In this document: in pieces, positions 41,201 to 56,200 of the stretch | Layout of the letters: every line of letters starts with the position of its first letter | How positions within the stretch are numbered: position 1 is the stretch's first letter | NCBI GenBank assembly: GCA_037179385.1 | Contig: CM074184.1 | Coordinates: forward strand, 16,820,001 to 16,884,000 | Length of the DNA stretch: 64,000 nucleotides | Reading direction: 5' to 3' | Origin: Holothuria scabra | Lineage: Eukaryota; Echinodermata; Holothuroidea; Aspidochirotida; Holothuriidae | Notes under the pieces: model-generated | Told to the model about the DNA's origin: nothing | The model's database searches: none | Seen by the model: the letters and a program-made list of their open reading frames with translations, nothing else | Translations under genes and position numbers: made by a program

Positions 41201-44200
41201 TCTCATACTTGGCATCTACATTGCTCATACTAAGTAGATGAACCCTATTTATTTTGGTGGAGGTCATGAGTCATTCGGATCACCTGAGGTCAGAAGGTCA
41301 AAACCTTATAAACATGGTAGCTGAAGATGGGCAACAGTGAGGGATTTCACACTTAGCATGCACATTGCCCATGTTAAGTAGATGGAAAAAATGCTAACTG
41401 TTCTGGTGAAGTTCAAATCAAAGGTCATTGTGGCTCAACAAAGATCTAAAGGTTTAAAACATTGCAAAATATGATATCTTTATAAGGGTAGCAGTGAGGG
41501 ATCTTGAACTTTCTATGTGCATTGCCCATATTTCATAGGTGAATCTTGTCCTAATGGTGAAGTCATCAGAGGTTGGAACTCAAAACCTGGGAAACACAAT
41601 CAAGGGACAAAAAGGTTTAAGTGTATCGGTTAGCAAAAAGTCTCTTCCCAATTCCTGAATGAGTCATTTGTATTAGCAAGTACTGCACACTTTGCAAGTC
41701 AAATTATAATTAAATTAGCAACTGGCAATTCTTGGGTAGCAAATTGCACTATTATGTCCCTTGACAATATATCATTGAGAGTAACTAAACTGTGCTGGAT
41801 CTCATGCATGTTGCATCATTTGCATTACCCATATTGAAAAGGCCATCACCATTGTTTTTGGTCATTTAAGAAATATTGTCATTTTGAAAAAAAAAAAAAA
41901 ACAGACTTGGATTTCAGTGGCAAGGAAACACAAAGTCTTATGGCTGTCTGGTTTTATATGTGTACTTTGTGACTTTATCTCTTCTTTGGTTGTTACTCTT
42001 TGAAAAAGAAAACACAAAATTAGCAAGATTTTGGTAGGATTTTGTTGTTAGGGCACAGAATTTTAAATAATAACAATATCTACAACAATAGAAAGATCCA
42101 ATGGAAAGATTTATGAGCATTTAGTGGGTAGGTACGTACTAAATGATGCAGTGCTTCCACTCTACCTTAAATTCCTGGGAATTCGGAAAATCTTGGTGCT
42201 CTTTAGGAATTTTTCAGGAAAAGGGGAGATTCAGAAAATTTAAGGAAATCTGTAAATGTTATTCTATGCTCAGAATCCTAGAGAATAGTTTCATCTTTTC
42301 TCTGACTCTGTATTGAAATCATTTTGTGCTGTGTTGCATTTGTATTCATGGATAAGGCAGCATCGTAATATATGATTTACCACAATCTCAATCACCCTGT
42401 TTCTTGCAAAATTTGGTATAAAATGAGGACCCCATTTTAGGAAATTTTGGATTTGTATAGTGTGGATCACAAGTGGGGAAGCACTGAAAGCCGAGATAAG
42501 ATTTGGAATGTTAGCTCTTTTTTGTAAGAAACTACTTCTTGTGGTCAGTGGGACTGTGCCTTTTTATTCATATACACTGTACTGGCACAGCACATTTATC
42601 TCACAGGAATTGATGTGATAGTTTTAGAAGTTTTTGAAGTGTTTATTTTTCAAGATAATGAAATATATATGTTAACAATTCATTGAAATGATTTTTGTGT
42701 AATCATTTAACAGAAATTGATGAGTGCAACAGTGGTCCTTGCTTAAATGGAGGACAGTGTGTGGATATGGTGAATCGATACCAATGTAACTGTGCTGACG
42801 GATATGCAGGAACTAATTGTCAAACAGGTAATTGGGGGTTTACCTATGTACTTTTTCCCTCTACTACACATGTAAGATGTCATAAAATAAAATATATGCC
42901 AGCACTCTAGAGTAAAGGTTAACTTCATCATTTTCAAAATATTCTTGTTTGGTCATTGTTTAGCCTGTAACAACACAACAAAAGCTCAGAAGGGACATTG
43001 TAAATTTGCAATAAAACCAAAATAAAGTTCTAAACAAAAAGAAGAGTATGAATGGAAAGTTGTTATAAAGGAATGGAATTAAATGTGCTTTGCTCATCAT
43101 TCCCTCCTAGTTACATATAACTAATGCTGCAGTTTTTATCTTAAAGTGCTTTTATATGGAGGAATGCTTCAAATCTCTCAAAGAAAAGGCGTAGTATGAA
43201 CCAACTTCATCACATTTAATTCCCGGAAATCAAAATGATAGTTTCAACTTTTGAAGTGTTTACTTTTGTAGATAAAAAAAATCTGTGTAAAAAATAATTT
43301 AAATGCTGTTACTTTTAAAATCATTTTACAGAAACTAATGAGTGCATCAGCCGTCCTTGCATGAATGGAGGGCAGTGTGTAGATATGGTGAATAGATACC
43401 AGTGTAACTGTGCTGAAGGGTATACAGGAACTAATTGTCAAACAGGTAATTGGGGTATACCCATTTCTTCTTCCCAAAGCCTACATGTATGTTATAAAAT
43501 AATGTACATGCCATTGCTCTACGGTATAAGCAACTTGATTAGATATTTAAGATTTAATAGTCATATCACGTAGCCCATTACAGAAGCAATATGGCTCTTG
43601 AGAAAAAGTAGAAGTGGAGTGCAATATAGATTTAACAAAAATCAGAGCCTGAATGGAACAGGGCTTTTTAGAAAATGGGAAATAAATAACAAAGTAGAAA
43701 TCATTCTTATCTGTTTTATAAAATTGTTTTACAGAAATTGATGAGTGTAATAGCGGTCCTTGTTTGAATGGAGGGCAGTGTGTGGATATGGTGAATGGAT
43801 ATCAGTGTAACTGTGCTGACGGATATTCTGGAACTAATTGTCAAATTGGTGAGATTAATCTTTGGCCTCCTTCTTCTCCCCCACAGCCAAGTTTGAGTTC
43901 TTATTTATTACTGCCATTGATTATTAGAGAATACTACTTGATATCTTGTAACTGATGAATTTTATTATTTTTGGGCTCTTTGCTCAAGTCTCAAAGTTTT
44001 TTAAGTTGTGTTAACCTGGCTTTTATTCCCTACTGGCTTGTTAGTTATTTAAATTGGATTCAATGACACAGCAAAAAGGGTTTGTGTCAACTACATTACA
44101 TGGTTCAAAGTTCAAGATCAGTTTCAAATGCAGTTCAAATCTGTTTCAAGTCCCCCCTTTTTGTCACCTCTTACAACAAGCAGAAAAATAACATGGTCAT

Positions 44201-47200
44201 ACTCTACAACTCCCAGTCTACATGGGGTTTTACAAATGACAGCTGTTGCAGAACCCAGCCCCTACATGATCATCTCCCTTTAGTTACAATGACAGCACTG
44301 TCAACAGGGTTCAGTTTTCATCTCAGTGAATTAGACACATATTTATGATACTGAGAGAGTGTACAGTATGTAGACTTCATGCTTTGCTTCTTATAAAGGT
44401 ATCCCAGAGGTAACAATGACAATTCTCATACTTGCTTCATAGTTGTCCTGGGAAAGAACAATTTGATTTTGGTGTATATCAAAGGTCAATTGGGTGAAAC
44501 GCCTAAAGCCTAGGAAAGACTCGCTTGAATACCTTTTGTACTTGGTATGTGTATGTACGATTGGGTTGAAGAAATGCTTTATGTTTTTGGTTAGATATTT
44601 TCTTGGGACACAGGTGTTTATGACAACTTCAATTTGGATGTGTGGGTTCAGAATGCTTAATACAAAACATTGATACTATATGTGATACAAGATTTGATAA
44701 AAATTAAAAAGTTTGACAATTCCTGTACAGGGTACATGTCTAAACTAAGGGAAAATTCATACTGCTTTGAGTTGTGGTCAAGGGGTCTCCTGGGTTCATC
44801 AAAGGCCCTAGAGCTAAAATCCTGTTAATCAAAATATATGAAGGTAGGAAGCTTGAATGCATTTTGTGTTGTGGTGTGTAGGTGCTCAGCATTTTGAGGA
44901 AGTACCCTTTCTTTATTGTTGAGATTGAAGGCCATGTAGGGTTACAGGGATTTAACACTGAATCAGCCTAATACTGTAGCTCAAGGTAGGAAGGTAGACC
45001 ACATTTCATACATAGACCTATTTCCAACTAGCAATTACAATGAATTGTGGGATAGAGTTTTGGGTGTACGTCAGTTTTCACCACAGTAAAATGCCATTGA
45101 CAAAAGTGACAAACACCAAAACTCTATCCCACAATCTTTTGTAATTGCCATTTGGAAATAGGTCTGTGGGGGCCGGGCAGTATGCATGGATACCCAACAT
45201 TTACTCGAAAAAGGTTTGCAATTGAGTGTTCACTTTAACATGTCTTTTGGGGATGGAAACTGGGGACAGGCTTCTAACAGTGTTATACTTTGTATATTTG
45301 TACAGAAAACAATCCTTGTATTCCAAATTCATGTTTGAATGGAGGCTTGTGCATGGCAGTAACACCCACCAGATACATATGCGAGTGTCCTGAAGAATTT
45401 TCTGGAGTCAACTGTGAAAATCTAAATGGTAGGAACAAACTCTATTCATAGTTATATTTTAACATTGTATTTTTTAATTTGAGTCATTTTTGGTCAGTAT
45501 TAAAGATTAACATAATCCATTTTACATATAGGAAAAAAGTTTTAAATGTCTGGAAAATAGGGACCATTGTTTTTTGTGTCCTTATGTTTAGTTTCAAGGT
45601 AAAGAGATCAAAGGATAATTTTAGGGTTTGTGTAGCTCAGTAACTCTATAGCAGCAAGTAAACATAAAAACAAAATAAACAAATATTCAAACATTTAAAA
45701 ACATTTTGGTCTATTCCCATCATTTTCTAATCATGTATGTTCCTTAGAAAAGGAATCCATGCCCATTTGTGTCTCTGTTTTTGTTTTTCATTTGTCTATG
45801 AGTTTTTGAATAAAGATGCTTTCCTACAATTTTTTTCTGGAAACTGCTGTACTTTTATACCCATGCCAACCATGTGGAGAGTATCTTTTCTACAATATTT
45901 ACCACTTTGTCACCTTCAGTTGAGAGCAGCTGTTATTTTTCAACCTTTTGTCTCTTCAACAGTGTTAACGTCCTTGCACTTACAGATATGATCATCCATA
46001 GTGCAGGTGTTACCTTTCCTAAAAATTTCTACTCAGTACCAGACAGATATGGAGAAAAATTTTCTATTGAACATGAGTCCTTTGGAAGTTGTAAATGTAA
46101 AAATGTTTTTGTTAGGGCCAGAGAATTACTAAAACCCACCTGAGCCTTACTAAACCAGGTTTTTTGTCCTAGATCTACTTCAAAAATATTTGTTTTGTTT
46201 TTCCCTTTTTTACTTAGATGTGGATGATTGCCAGCCTCCACCATGTCAAAACGGTGGTCAGTGTGTTGATATTGGTAATACCTTTCAGTGTGTCTGTGCT
46301 GCAGGATTTGATGGCAATACATGTGCAATAAGTAAGTCATTGGATGTATTGAATTGCAGCTGGAATAACTATCTTTCATACTAGCTGCTTTACATCTTGC
46401 CAGAATTAATTCCCTAAAATGCTTTAATTTGTTTCAAATTTCCATAATCAAATGAGGTTTGATTCGTTGCAAAAGATTTGGACAGGTTGAAACAGTTTTC
46501 ATAAAGATTGTTCTTGTCTGCTATTTTTTTTTATCTCTGTGTTGTTATGTTTTTACTTATTAAAGTAAAGCCTTAATCCATAGATTAATTTGAAATGGGC
46601 TTGCCTGGAACCCAAAGTATTAGATATTTCCAACAGGATTTTAAAGATATTCGAAAGGAAAGTTTGGTGATGGGAAAAGGTTTAAGAGAATGTGCATGGT
46701 ATTACCATCCAAAAGTGTTGTGTATACAATTTTTATATTTTAAGAGGAGCTTGAAGGTATGTTTGCAGCAGTATGGCACCCCTTTCCAGTAAGGTCAATG
46801 CATTTTCATTTCACTGTCCAGAAAAGGAAGAGTCGATTGGTTTTGTATAAAAATAAAATGAGTTTTGACCTTTTTTGAGATGTGTTGAAATATAAAATTT
46901 CTGCTTTAATGTTTCCTGAAGTTAAATACATAAGAAAGTGTATGCATAGTCTTGTTTGTCTCATTGTACAATTTTGGAAAGGTCGAAATAAGCCATCAAG
47001 TTCTATAATTGTAAAATAAATAGGGATCCGATTTAGGGAACTAGCTCTTTATCAAAACTGTAGGAATCTTATAATGGCTTTTGAAAATGAAGTGGATCAT
47101 TTTCTATCACTAGTGTTGAATGGATGTCTGCCTATACTCCAAAAGTCTATTGATAGGAATGAGAAGTTCTTGGCTCATGTTTGTGTGATATATATTTTGT

Positions 47201-50200
47201 ATATAATTTGCAAGTAAATTTCACTTACATTTTTTTTAATAGATATTAATGAGTGTGCATCAGGACCATGTGTAAATGGGGCACCTTGCATAGATATGGT
47301 AAATGCATTTCAATGTAACTGTGCATCAGGATTTGAAGGACAATTTTGTCAGATCGGTAAGTGAGGCAAATATTAGATGTTAAGAAGTTTATTCATCATC
47401 CCTTTTTGCCTGTATTCATATTATTCATAAATTTTTTCTGAAAAAGGGGTATCTGTTAGAAAACCAAATTATGAAACACATTTTCTCAACTCATTGCCTC
47501 ATTCCTTCATTACATGTATTTATACTTTTAGAGAGTAACTTCTAATATCCACTTATGTTAACCTATATTGCACTCATAGGTTTTCAAAGTAATGGTTTAT
47601 GAACCTTTTGACATGTGTTAAAGGAGAAAGGTTATCTGAGATCAATTAAAGTCAACTTCTGAAAAAATTGCCAGCTTGACATTCAGAAGGGAAGCATTAA
47701 TAATTTGCAGTCATGCAAATGGGATGTAGGATAGGATGTAGGTGCATTAAATGGAAAGTACAACACTTATTTTAGTTTTGGTAAAGGTCAAAGTCATCAG
47801 AGGTCATGGCGGGGGGGGGGGGGAGGGGGGTAAGAACAATTTTTGCCCAAATAATGACACCATTTATCATGTTTTGTTTATGTTTTGCCCAAACGGACCA
47901 GCTGTTTGTGCCCGAATTGGGACGGCGAGTGGCCCCCCTCACCCCTTCCTAGTATGCCTATGCATGGAGGATTTAATTCCAGAAACCTTGTTGATATGTC
48001 TTTGATGATATGAAGTTAAATGGCATGCATGCATTGTCACACTTTAGGTGTTGATGTGTTGTGTTGGTTGTACCTGTGTTTCAACTCGTCTTTGTTCTGT
48101 CATGTCCATATCCTGAAAAAATAACAAAGCAGGTCTGTATTTAGGTTAAAGTTAGGTTCTACCTTAGAACCTTTAAATGTGCAGGATATTACAATTCAAA
48201 ACAGCTACAATTACACTTTTTCCTTGGGATGTATTAAGGAGCAAAGGAAATTTTGATACAATAGTAGGGCATCCTTTCCAAGGGGAAGCTCTGTTATTTT
48301 CCTCTCGATCTTCAGAGCCTGGAAAAGTCAACAGGTTTTATATAAAAATGAAATAGTTTTGAAAATTTGTTTTATGCATGGCACTTTTTAGTGCTGGAGC
48401 AATCTTATAGCTGTTATCACTGTGATTGTTTGTGTTTTAATAGTATAGTAAAATACAGAGAAAACTACTTTTTTTCATACATGGATCCAGACAAAACTAT
48501 CTTTTTTTTTCACACATAGATATTGATGAGTGTACATCAGGACCATGTTTAAATGGAGCACAGTGCAGAGATATGGTAAATGGTTTTCAGTGCATCTGTG
48601 CAGCAGGATTTGAAGGACAGTTTTGTCAGACAAGTAAGTGAAGCATATTGTCACACATTAGTAGGGTGATAACCATCCTATAAGTTTTGCTCATATGAAA
48701 TGCAGTGTAATTTTTTCATTGCATGAAATGTATGTGTTGATTTATTAAACCTTTCGCTACGGAAGGGGGCCCATCCTGCCATACTGCACTATGTATGATA
48801 ATACGTATACACAGTACGTGTGTACCGGTTCCGGGAACTGTTCCATTTTTTGTATGGACCCAGCCATATTTGTTCTCGCTATTCCCCAAGAGGATGCATT
48901 TATGTTATAAACGTCTCCCCTTCAAGCCTATGTCATGTCCAAAACATGATTGTACAACATACAATTGTAATTAGCTATGCCAGAATGCAGCTAAGTGCTA
49001 TGGTTTTGCAGCAAAACAATGCGTAGCAAAGGGGTTAAGATTTATACAGAACATTTCTCAATTCCTTGCAGTCCTTTATGAGATATTTTCAGACTTGTAA
49101 TAATTAAGTTCCTTCTAATATCCAGATATTAGTGAAGTTACGGGTAATTTTTCCTAAACCTGTAGATTTTGACTGCATGGTCAAGTGGTTAGAGCATCTG
49201 ACTTGCAGTTGGGAGGTCGGGAGTTCTAGAGCATGGCCTGATTACACCAAACACCATTACAATGTAAACTACTGCCATTACCTGTGGTGCTCAGCATAAG
49301 CAATGGAGGAGGAAAACAAGCCAGTGAGCCACGACTGGAGAAAAGGCTGACATGACTAAAACTGATTGGTTAGAAACTCCATCTAACTGACTAACCCATA
49401 GATTTTGAAAGCAAAGTAAATGAACTTCATTGAATGTGCTACAGGCCGGAAGAACATAGAATGTAGATATATGGTATGAATGAAATGACCCTTTTGTTCT
49501 TTGGTGTGGGTCAAGCCCATCTGAGTCCATGACAGTTCACACCCTTGCAAAACCTTGTTGACATAATAATTTAAGCTAGGAAGTATGAAGATGATACAGC
49601 CTTTAAGAATAGGTTGATTGACTTAACTAAACCTAATAGTTTGTTTTGTGGTCAAAGGTCATTTGATGTGGCTCGACCATTATTGATCAAATGTATTAGG
49701 TTTTGAGCTTGTGTTTTAAAAATGTAGTCTTGGTTCACATTTTTGTAACAATATTACAGTAGAACCTGAAGACTAATTCCACTTGTATTTGTTTCTCACG
49801 TAGATATTGATGAGTGTGCACTGGGGCAATGCTTAAATGGAGCACAGTGTATTGATATGATAAATTCTGTTCAGTGTATATGTGCTGCAGGATTTGAAGG
49901 ACAGTTTTGTCAGAGTGGTAAGTAGAGCAAATTGTAGAAATCAATAGAGAACTGCTTATGCTTAAAAATTTCATGCAGTATAATTCTTTGAATGATGTTT
50001 ATGTGTTTAAAGTAGTAAATTATTCAAAACATTTTCTCACATTGTGGCGATTCTTTTCATTCAGACCCTGAGTTTATATGATTTTCCAGGTGTGTTACAC
50101 ATCATACTCCTTAAGAAATTAAGGAGTGTGGCAAATGGGCTGTTTTATTGAACTGTAGTAGAGTTAAATAAGCTCCCATCTGTATTTAGGTGTGAAATTA

Positions 50201-53200
50201 ATCACATCCCTCACAGTGATTTGAGGTTAGCAATGTTGTTGAATTGCACTTGCTTGCCTCAAAGCTTGAGACGTTCCTTTTGTGACAATTTGTCAAACTT
50301 TTAGCAAGTTCCTCCAAGTTTATTCCCTGATGTTGTTGTATTCACCTGAAATATTGCACCTGTAAATTTGCATTTGTTTCAAACTTAGATATTGATGAGT
50401 GTGCAGCAGGAGAGTGCTTAAATGGAGCACAGTGCATCGATATGGTAAATGGTTTTCAGTGTATCTGTGCAGCAGGATTTGAAGGACAATTTTGTCAGAC
50501 AAGTAAGTGAAGCAATTGTTAGATACTAATAGAATAAAGATCATACTTTGAAACCTACTTAAACATGATCAATGTAGGAATGTTTCAAAATATTGAGATT
50601 AATTAGTATTGACTGTAAATTAATTTGTATTGAAATAAGTGTGTTTCTTTCTTAAAGATACGAAATGATAAAAAACTGAGAAATTGTTTTTTTTTTTGTT
50701 GCGTAGGGTTATTTATACCAAGCTGATATGAAACCTTGTGATGATTTGGTAAATCATTTTATAGTGCATGGACAGACTTAAACTTCTGTGAACCTGTTGA
50801 TGATTATCCTAGTGTATATGGAGCAAAACCGAGTGTAAATTGATTCGCATATTATTTTTCAGAATTGTTAAGATGTCAAAATGCTTATTCTGTAAGAAAC
50901 ATTTTTATGAGAGTTGGGACCTGTTAAAGTATTTATTTTTTAGTTCAAAGTTCCATATAAAATTTTCCATTTTGCTTTGTATGACGGAGTTGTCAGAGCT
51001 ACTAGGTCTTGGAAAACTTTTGTCAGGCATGTTAAAAAGGAAATGACAGCATCACTCACATTACATGCTTCATCCAAGCTCTTGCCCACACAAGATAATG
51101 TACAGTTCTTGCTTAATGATTATGCCAATGACCACTGCTTTTCAAATGATAAAAATGTTACAGGCATTTAACTTAAGTTTGGAGTAATATATTTTGACTA
51201 TCCTTTTGGATATCTTTTGAATTAAGTGAAGAAAATTTTCCTCATGTGCTTTTGGTAACACTGAAACCAAGGCATTCAAGCTATGCTGGATTTGTTATAG
51301 GGGCATAGCTCTTTGGCATTTAATTTTCATGTGTTGTATGTAAAGGATTATATGCAAAATACTTTATTCTAAATTTCAAAATGAACAATAAATTGTGCAA
51401 TGTTTCTATTTTCATTAATAACTTCAGATTTTTGCTAGAACCAAGTAGTGTGCTCTTTTCTGAGGAAGAAAAATAATGATACTTGTGTATTACAGTTTCA
51501 GGAAGCTTGTGGCTTTACTTAAACTTTTTTTTCCTCATTTATTGTCGTTCAACTCTTTTTATAACAGCTACCAATCAAACAAATTAACAATCAGAAAACA
51601 ACATGGTGATAAATTGAACTTTCACATGTTACTGTCAGCAACTGTTTTTAAAAGTAGATAATATATGAAAGAAAATATCATTTGCTACATTTCAAGCATA
51701 CCAACAAACTCAAACTTAATAAATTAAACCAGCGCAACCAATTATGCTCCCAGATACCCACTTTTAAATCTTTCTTTAATATGTATGAGTACAGAATAAA
51801 GTAGTTTCTTAAATAATGGGAAAGCCTGATTGTGGAGGGGAGTAACTTCATTTGTTTACAGTGGAATACATAGTATTTTAATAAAATTATTAATCGGTTA
51901 AGTTCACTTGAGAAATCATCTCTAAATAAAGCAAAAATATTGTTTTGTAATTTTATGTTAATTCCAGTGTTTGCAAGAATGTTTTGCATATTATTTCAAA
52001 GGACTTACTTACTTAAATTTTATTCATGTATGCCTAATTATCCTGACTGTGTCATTTTATGCCTTCTCTGTCATTTAAAAAAATAGGTGTCTACTTATGC
52101 ATAAAGATGAATGTAGTTCTTTGAAGTATAATTCCTTGAATAATATTTTGGGTGAAAAGTAATTTATAATATAAAACATTTACAGCTTGTGGCAGGCTTT
52201 TCATTACAATTTTTCAGACTTGAATTAAGTGCCTTCTTATTCCTAAGTGATATTGTATTTTATACCCATAGCATTACTTGCACCAATAAATTTTGCATTC
52301 ATTCCTTACATAGATGTTGATGAGTGTGCTGGTCGATGCTTAAATGGAGCACAGTGCATAGATATGGTAAATGGTTTTCAATGCATCTGTGCTGCAGGAT
52401 TTGAAGGACAGTTTTGTCAGACTGGTGAGTGAAGCAAAGTGTAGATATTTATTAAAATAATGATCATTTTTCAAAACTTTTTGTTTAAAATGCTGTCCCT
52501 GGTTTGCACTTGTGTATGATAATATGGTAGCATCTTGATACAATTTCTACTTGTAAATGTTTCTTACATAGATATTAATGAGTGTGCATCAGGACCATGC
52601 TTAAATGGAGCACAGTGCAGAGATATGGTAAATGGTTTTCAGTGCATCTGTGCAGCAGGATTTGAAGGACAATTTTGTCAGACAGGTAAGCATAACAAAT
52701 TACAGATAGTAATAGAGTAATGCTCATACTTCCAAAATTAATTAACATAGTCAGTGTAGGAATGTTTGCAAAAAGTTGGGAGTTTGAATGGATCAAATTG
52801 TATTTGGATTAGCCTGCTTCCTTCTGGAAGCTATTTGAGAAAGATTGGAGAATTTGTTGTGTATAATTGTTATTTCCTCACAATTTACTCCAAACTGATA
52901 GTGAAACTAGTTGTTATTTCGTCAAAGATGTTTGAAGGGCATGGACAGACTTAAAATTCTGCTATTGTGTTGATGATTATGTTGGTGTCAAAATAATTAT
53001 TCTGTAAGAAAAGTTACTATGAGAGTGGTGGCCTGTTAAACTATTTCTTTTAGTTCAAAGTGTGGTATTTTCAGATAAATTTCTAACAACTTTGCATGAA
53101 GGAATTGTCAGAGCCATCCCTTTGTCTTGGAAAACTAATGTTAGACAGGTAGAAAAACCAAATGGCAACATTACTTGGCTCATGAACATCATCACAAGCT

Positions 53201-56200
53201 CTTGCAGGTTGGGAACAGTTACTTGATTAAGGATTATGTCAATGACTCACAGCTGTTCTATTGATAAAAAAATGTGACAGGCATTTAAATTGGAATAATA
53301 TCTGTTGAAAAGCCTTGGTCATTAGGAATTCAAAAGTTCAATATTTTGAGTTAATAGGTAAATTCAGCAATCAGTAGTGGCAAGTTCATTCATTTTTATG
53401 CAAAACTAAATGAAGGAAATCATCCTTATGTACTTTTTGTGGCACAGAAAGTGGGACATTTGAGGTATGCTGTACCTTGAATGAGGTTAATGCTCTTTGG
53501 AATGAAATTTTTTTGGTTGTATATAAAGCTTCAATTTTGATTTATGGGAGGAGGTCATAAATTTTGGCCTCATTAAAGAGCAGAATACACACCCAACATA
53601 CTCATCTTATATTGGAAATAATTCATTTTAATTGCAAAGTCAGCAATAAAAGGACCAGTTTTTCTATTTCTATTTGTTCACATTTGTGCTAGAACTAAGT
53701 GGGGTGCTCTTTCCTGTGTTTTTGCAATTTCAAGAAACTTTTAGCTTTACTTAAAGAATTTCATTTATGTATGTCCAATGTAAAATACCTACACACAATA
53801 CCTGCACAGTTATGCCGACTGTTCCATTTTATTCTTTCTGTGTCATTTAATCAAGCTCTAGGTGTCTATTCAGGCATAAAGATGAATGTAGTTTCACGCA
53901 CTATAATTCTCTGAATGTTATAAACTTTGCCTTAAAAATGATGAATTATACAGGATGTTTCTCAACTTGTGATAGTTTTTTCATTACAAGAAGTTCCTTC
54001 TTATTCACAAATATTGTTGCATTTAATAATATTTCTTGGTCCAGTAAATTGGAAATAATTTCTTTCTTAGATATTAATGAGTGTGCATCAGGACCATGTT
54101 TAAATGGAGCAGAGTGCAGAGACATGGTAAATAGTTTTCAGTGCATCTGTACAACAGGATTTGAGGGACAATTTTGTCAGACAAGTAAGTGAACCAAATG
54201 TAGAATCTTACTTAACGTAAACAATTTAAGGATGTTTGCAAAATGTTAAGAGTGCAAATGGATCAAATTGTATTTGGATTAGCCTACTTTCTTCTGGAAG
54301 CTGATGTTTAATAAAAGAATTGAGAAATTGTGGTGGTAAATTGATCTTCTTTTGCGACTTGGACCAACCTGATACAAAAGTTATAAATGATTTCAAAAAA
54401 GATGTTTGTAGCGCATGGACCTGTAACACTATCACAGCTTTTTGTATGAAATTTGCGTGTATGGTATATAAAGGTACCATTTTGGTACAATGGAAATATT
54501 CACACCAGAATTCGCGGCAGTTAACTTGCCTGTAACATTGTATGCATTTTGTGTCATTGAATTCTGCTCTAGGTGTTTTCTTATACATGAAGGTGAATTG
54601 TCCATTATTCAGTATAATTCTTGGAATAACGTTAATGTGTTAAAAATAATGAATTATACAAAACATTTTTTCTGACATAGTAGCTGTCCTTTGATGACAA
54701 TCTCTCAACCTTGTAGTAAGCACCTTTATGCTTATTCCCAGATGTTGGTGTATTTACCCTGTAATATTTCTTGCAGATATACAGTAAATTTACATTCATT
54801 TCTTACTTAGATATTGATGAGTGTGCAGCAGGACAATGCTTAAATGGAGCACAGTGCATTGATATGGTAAATGGTTTTCAGTGTATCTGTGCAGCAGGAT
54901 TTGAAGGACAATTTTGTGAGACAGGTAAGTGAAGCAAATGATAGGTAACTATGAGAGAAATGGTCATGGGTTTTAAAATTTTATTTGAACATTTATGTAG
55001 AGTAATGTTTCTTTCTCAAATCATCCTTGTAGTCCTTTTATTAATTTACTCAAAATTTGTTTCAGTACATTTTTAGAATTAATGCATTTTTTGTGATCTT
55101 CCTTGCGCCCGTAAATTCTGAAAGGCAAGTAAGTGAACCCCATTGTATGTATTGCCCATGAAAGGTTATCTAAAGTCAGTTTCTGGAATCATTACCAGCA
55201 TGATATTTTAGAAGGAAACCATGAACAGTTTACAGGGGTAAGATGCATTTGCAGTCAAATGGAACTATTTTATTTTGGTGAAGATCAAAGTCATCTGAGG
55301 CCATTGCAGTTAAAGTGCCAGAAACCTTGTTGACATGATGTTACAAGTAAGGATGCACTTGGGTGCATTTGTGGCTCCTTGCATTGTGGTCAAAGTTCAT
55401 TATTTTGATGTTGCCTGATGAATATGAAGACCTGGTTCTGGAACATATCTTGTGCTTAGAGATGGAAAGAATTTTGATACAATGGATAAGGTATTTACCA
55501 GACTAAGAATAACAATCCCATCACTGCTGTTGTTATTGATAGCATGGCTATCCTATGTCAATGAGTTCAAAATTTGAAACCTTGTAAACATGGTATCTAA
55601 AGGTAACATGGTCAGTGGATGAATGAACATTGCACCTTTACTGGACTCCTTCTGGTTAAAGTTACCTCAAAATTTCTCAAATACCAAAACAATGAAATAA
55701 TCAGAGTTGTAATGAGTCACAACTTGAGCCACATATTTTCAAAAGGGGAATGACTTTGTTTCATGATTTTTGTATGATAATTTTAAAATTGTATCATTAT
55801 TTGCTTGATAGAAAAGGTACAGTGACTCCAGTCACTGACTCAACTTGAGTCATTTAGTGGCAAATGACTCAACTTGACTGCAAAACATGTGACCCGTCTC
55901 AACTCCGGAAATATATTTTCCAAAATAGATATAAGTCTTGTAATAGGCCATATGCAGATTTAGAAAAGAATGCAAGTTGACGTTACAACTAAAATTGTTT
56001 TGCTACTGGGAAAAAATGCCAATGAAATGTCCAAAGTTGCTTCATTTAGAGTTCATGGGGTACGGTGAGAAAGAATGAAGAAAACTGTGGTACACAGGAT
56101 CCGCTTTCTTCAGAAAGGCTCATTGAGTTGGCATTCATAACTTAATGAAAATGTTTAAGGGTACAACCACATTAAAATGCCTATAATTAGCATTATTAGT

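Larger units (their letters stand above)
42828..45013. other. Introns of second EGF block
   Basis: 42828-43331 and 43446-43734 share starts with other block introns. 43849-45013 aligns by eye with 38296-39745 except for the SINE. No other element recognised. Confidence 0.6.
45429..48519. other. Introns around exons 46218 and 47243
   Basis: AT-rich introns. The main feature is a G run at 47811-47830 (13 G, A, 6 G). The intron part near 46930-47160 resembles those before 56887, 59299 and 62056. No further exon was recognised. Confidence 0.5.
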
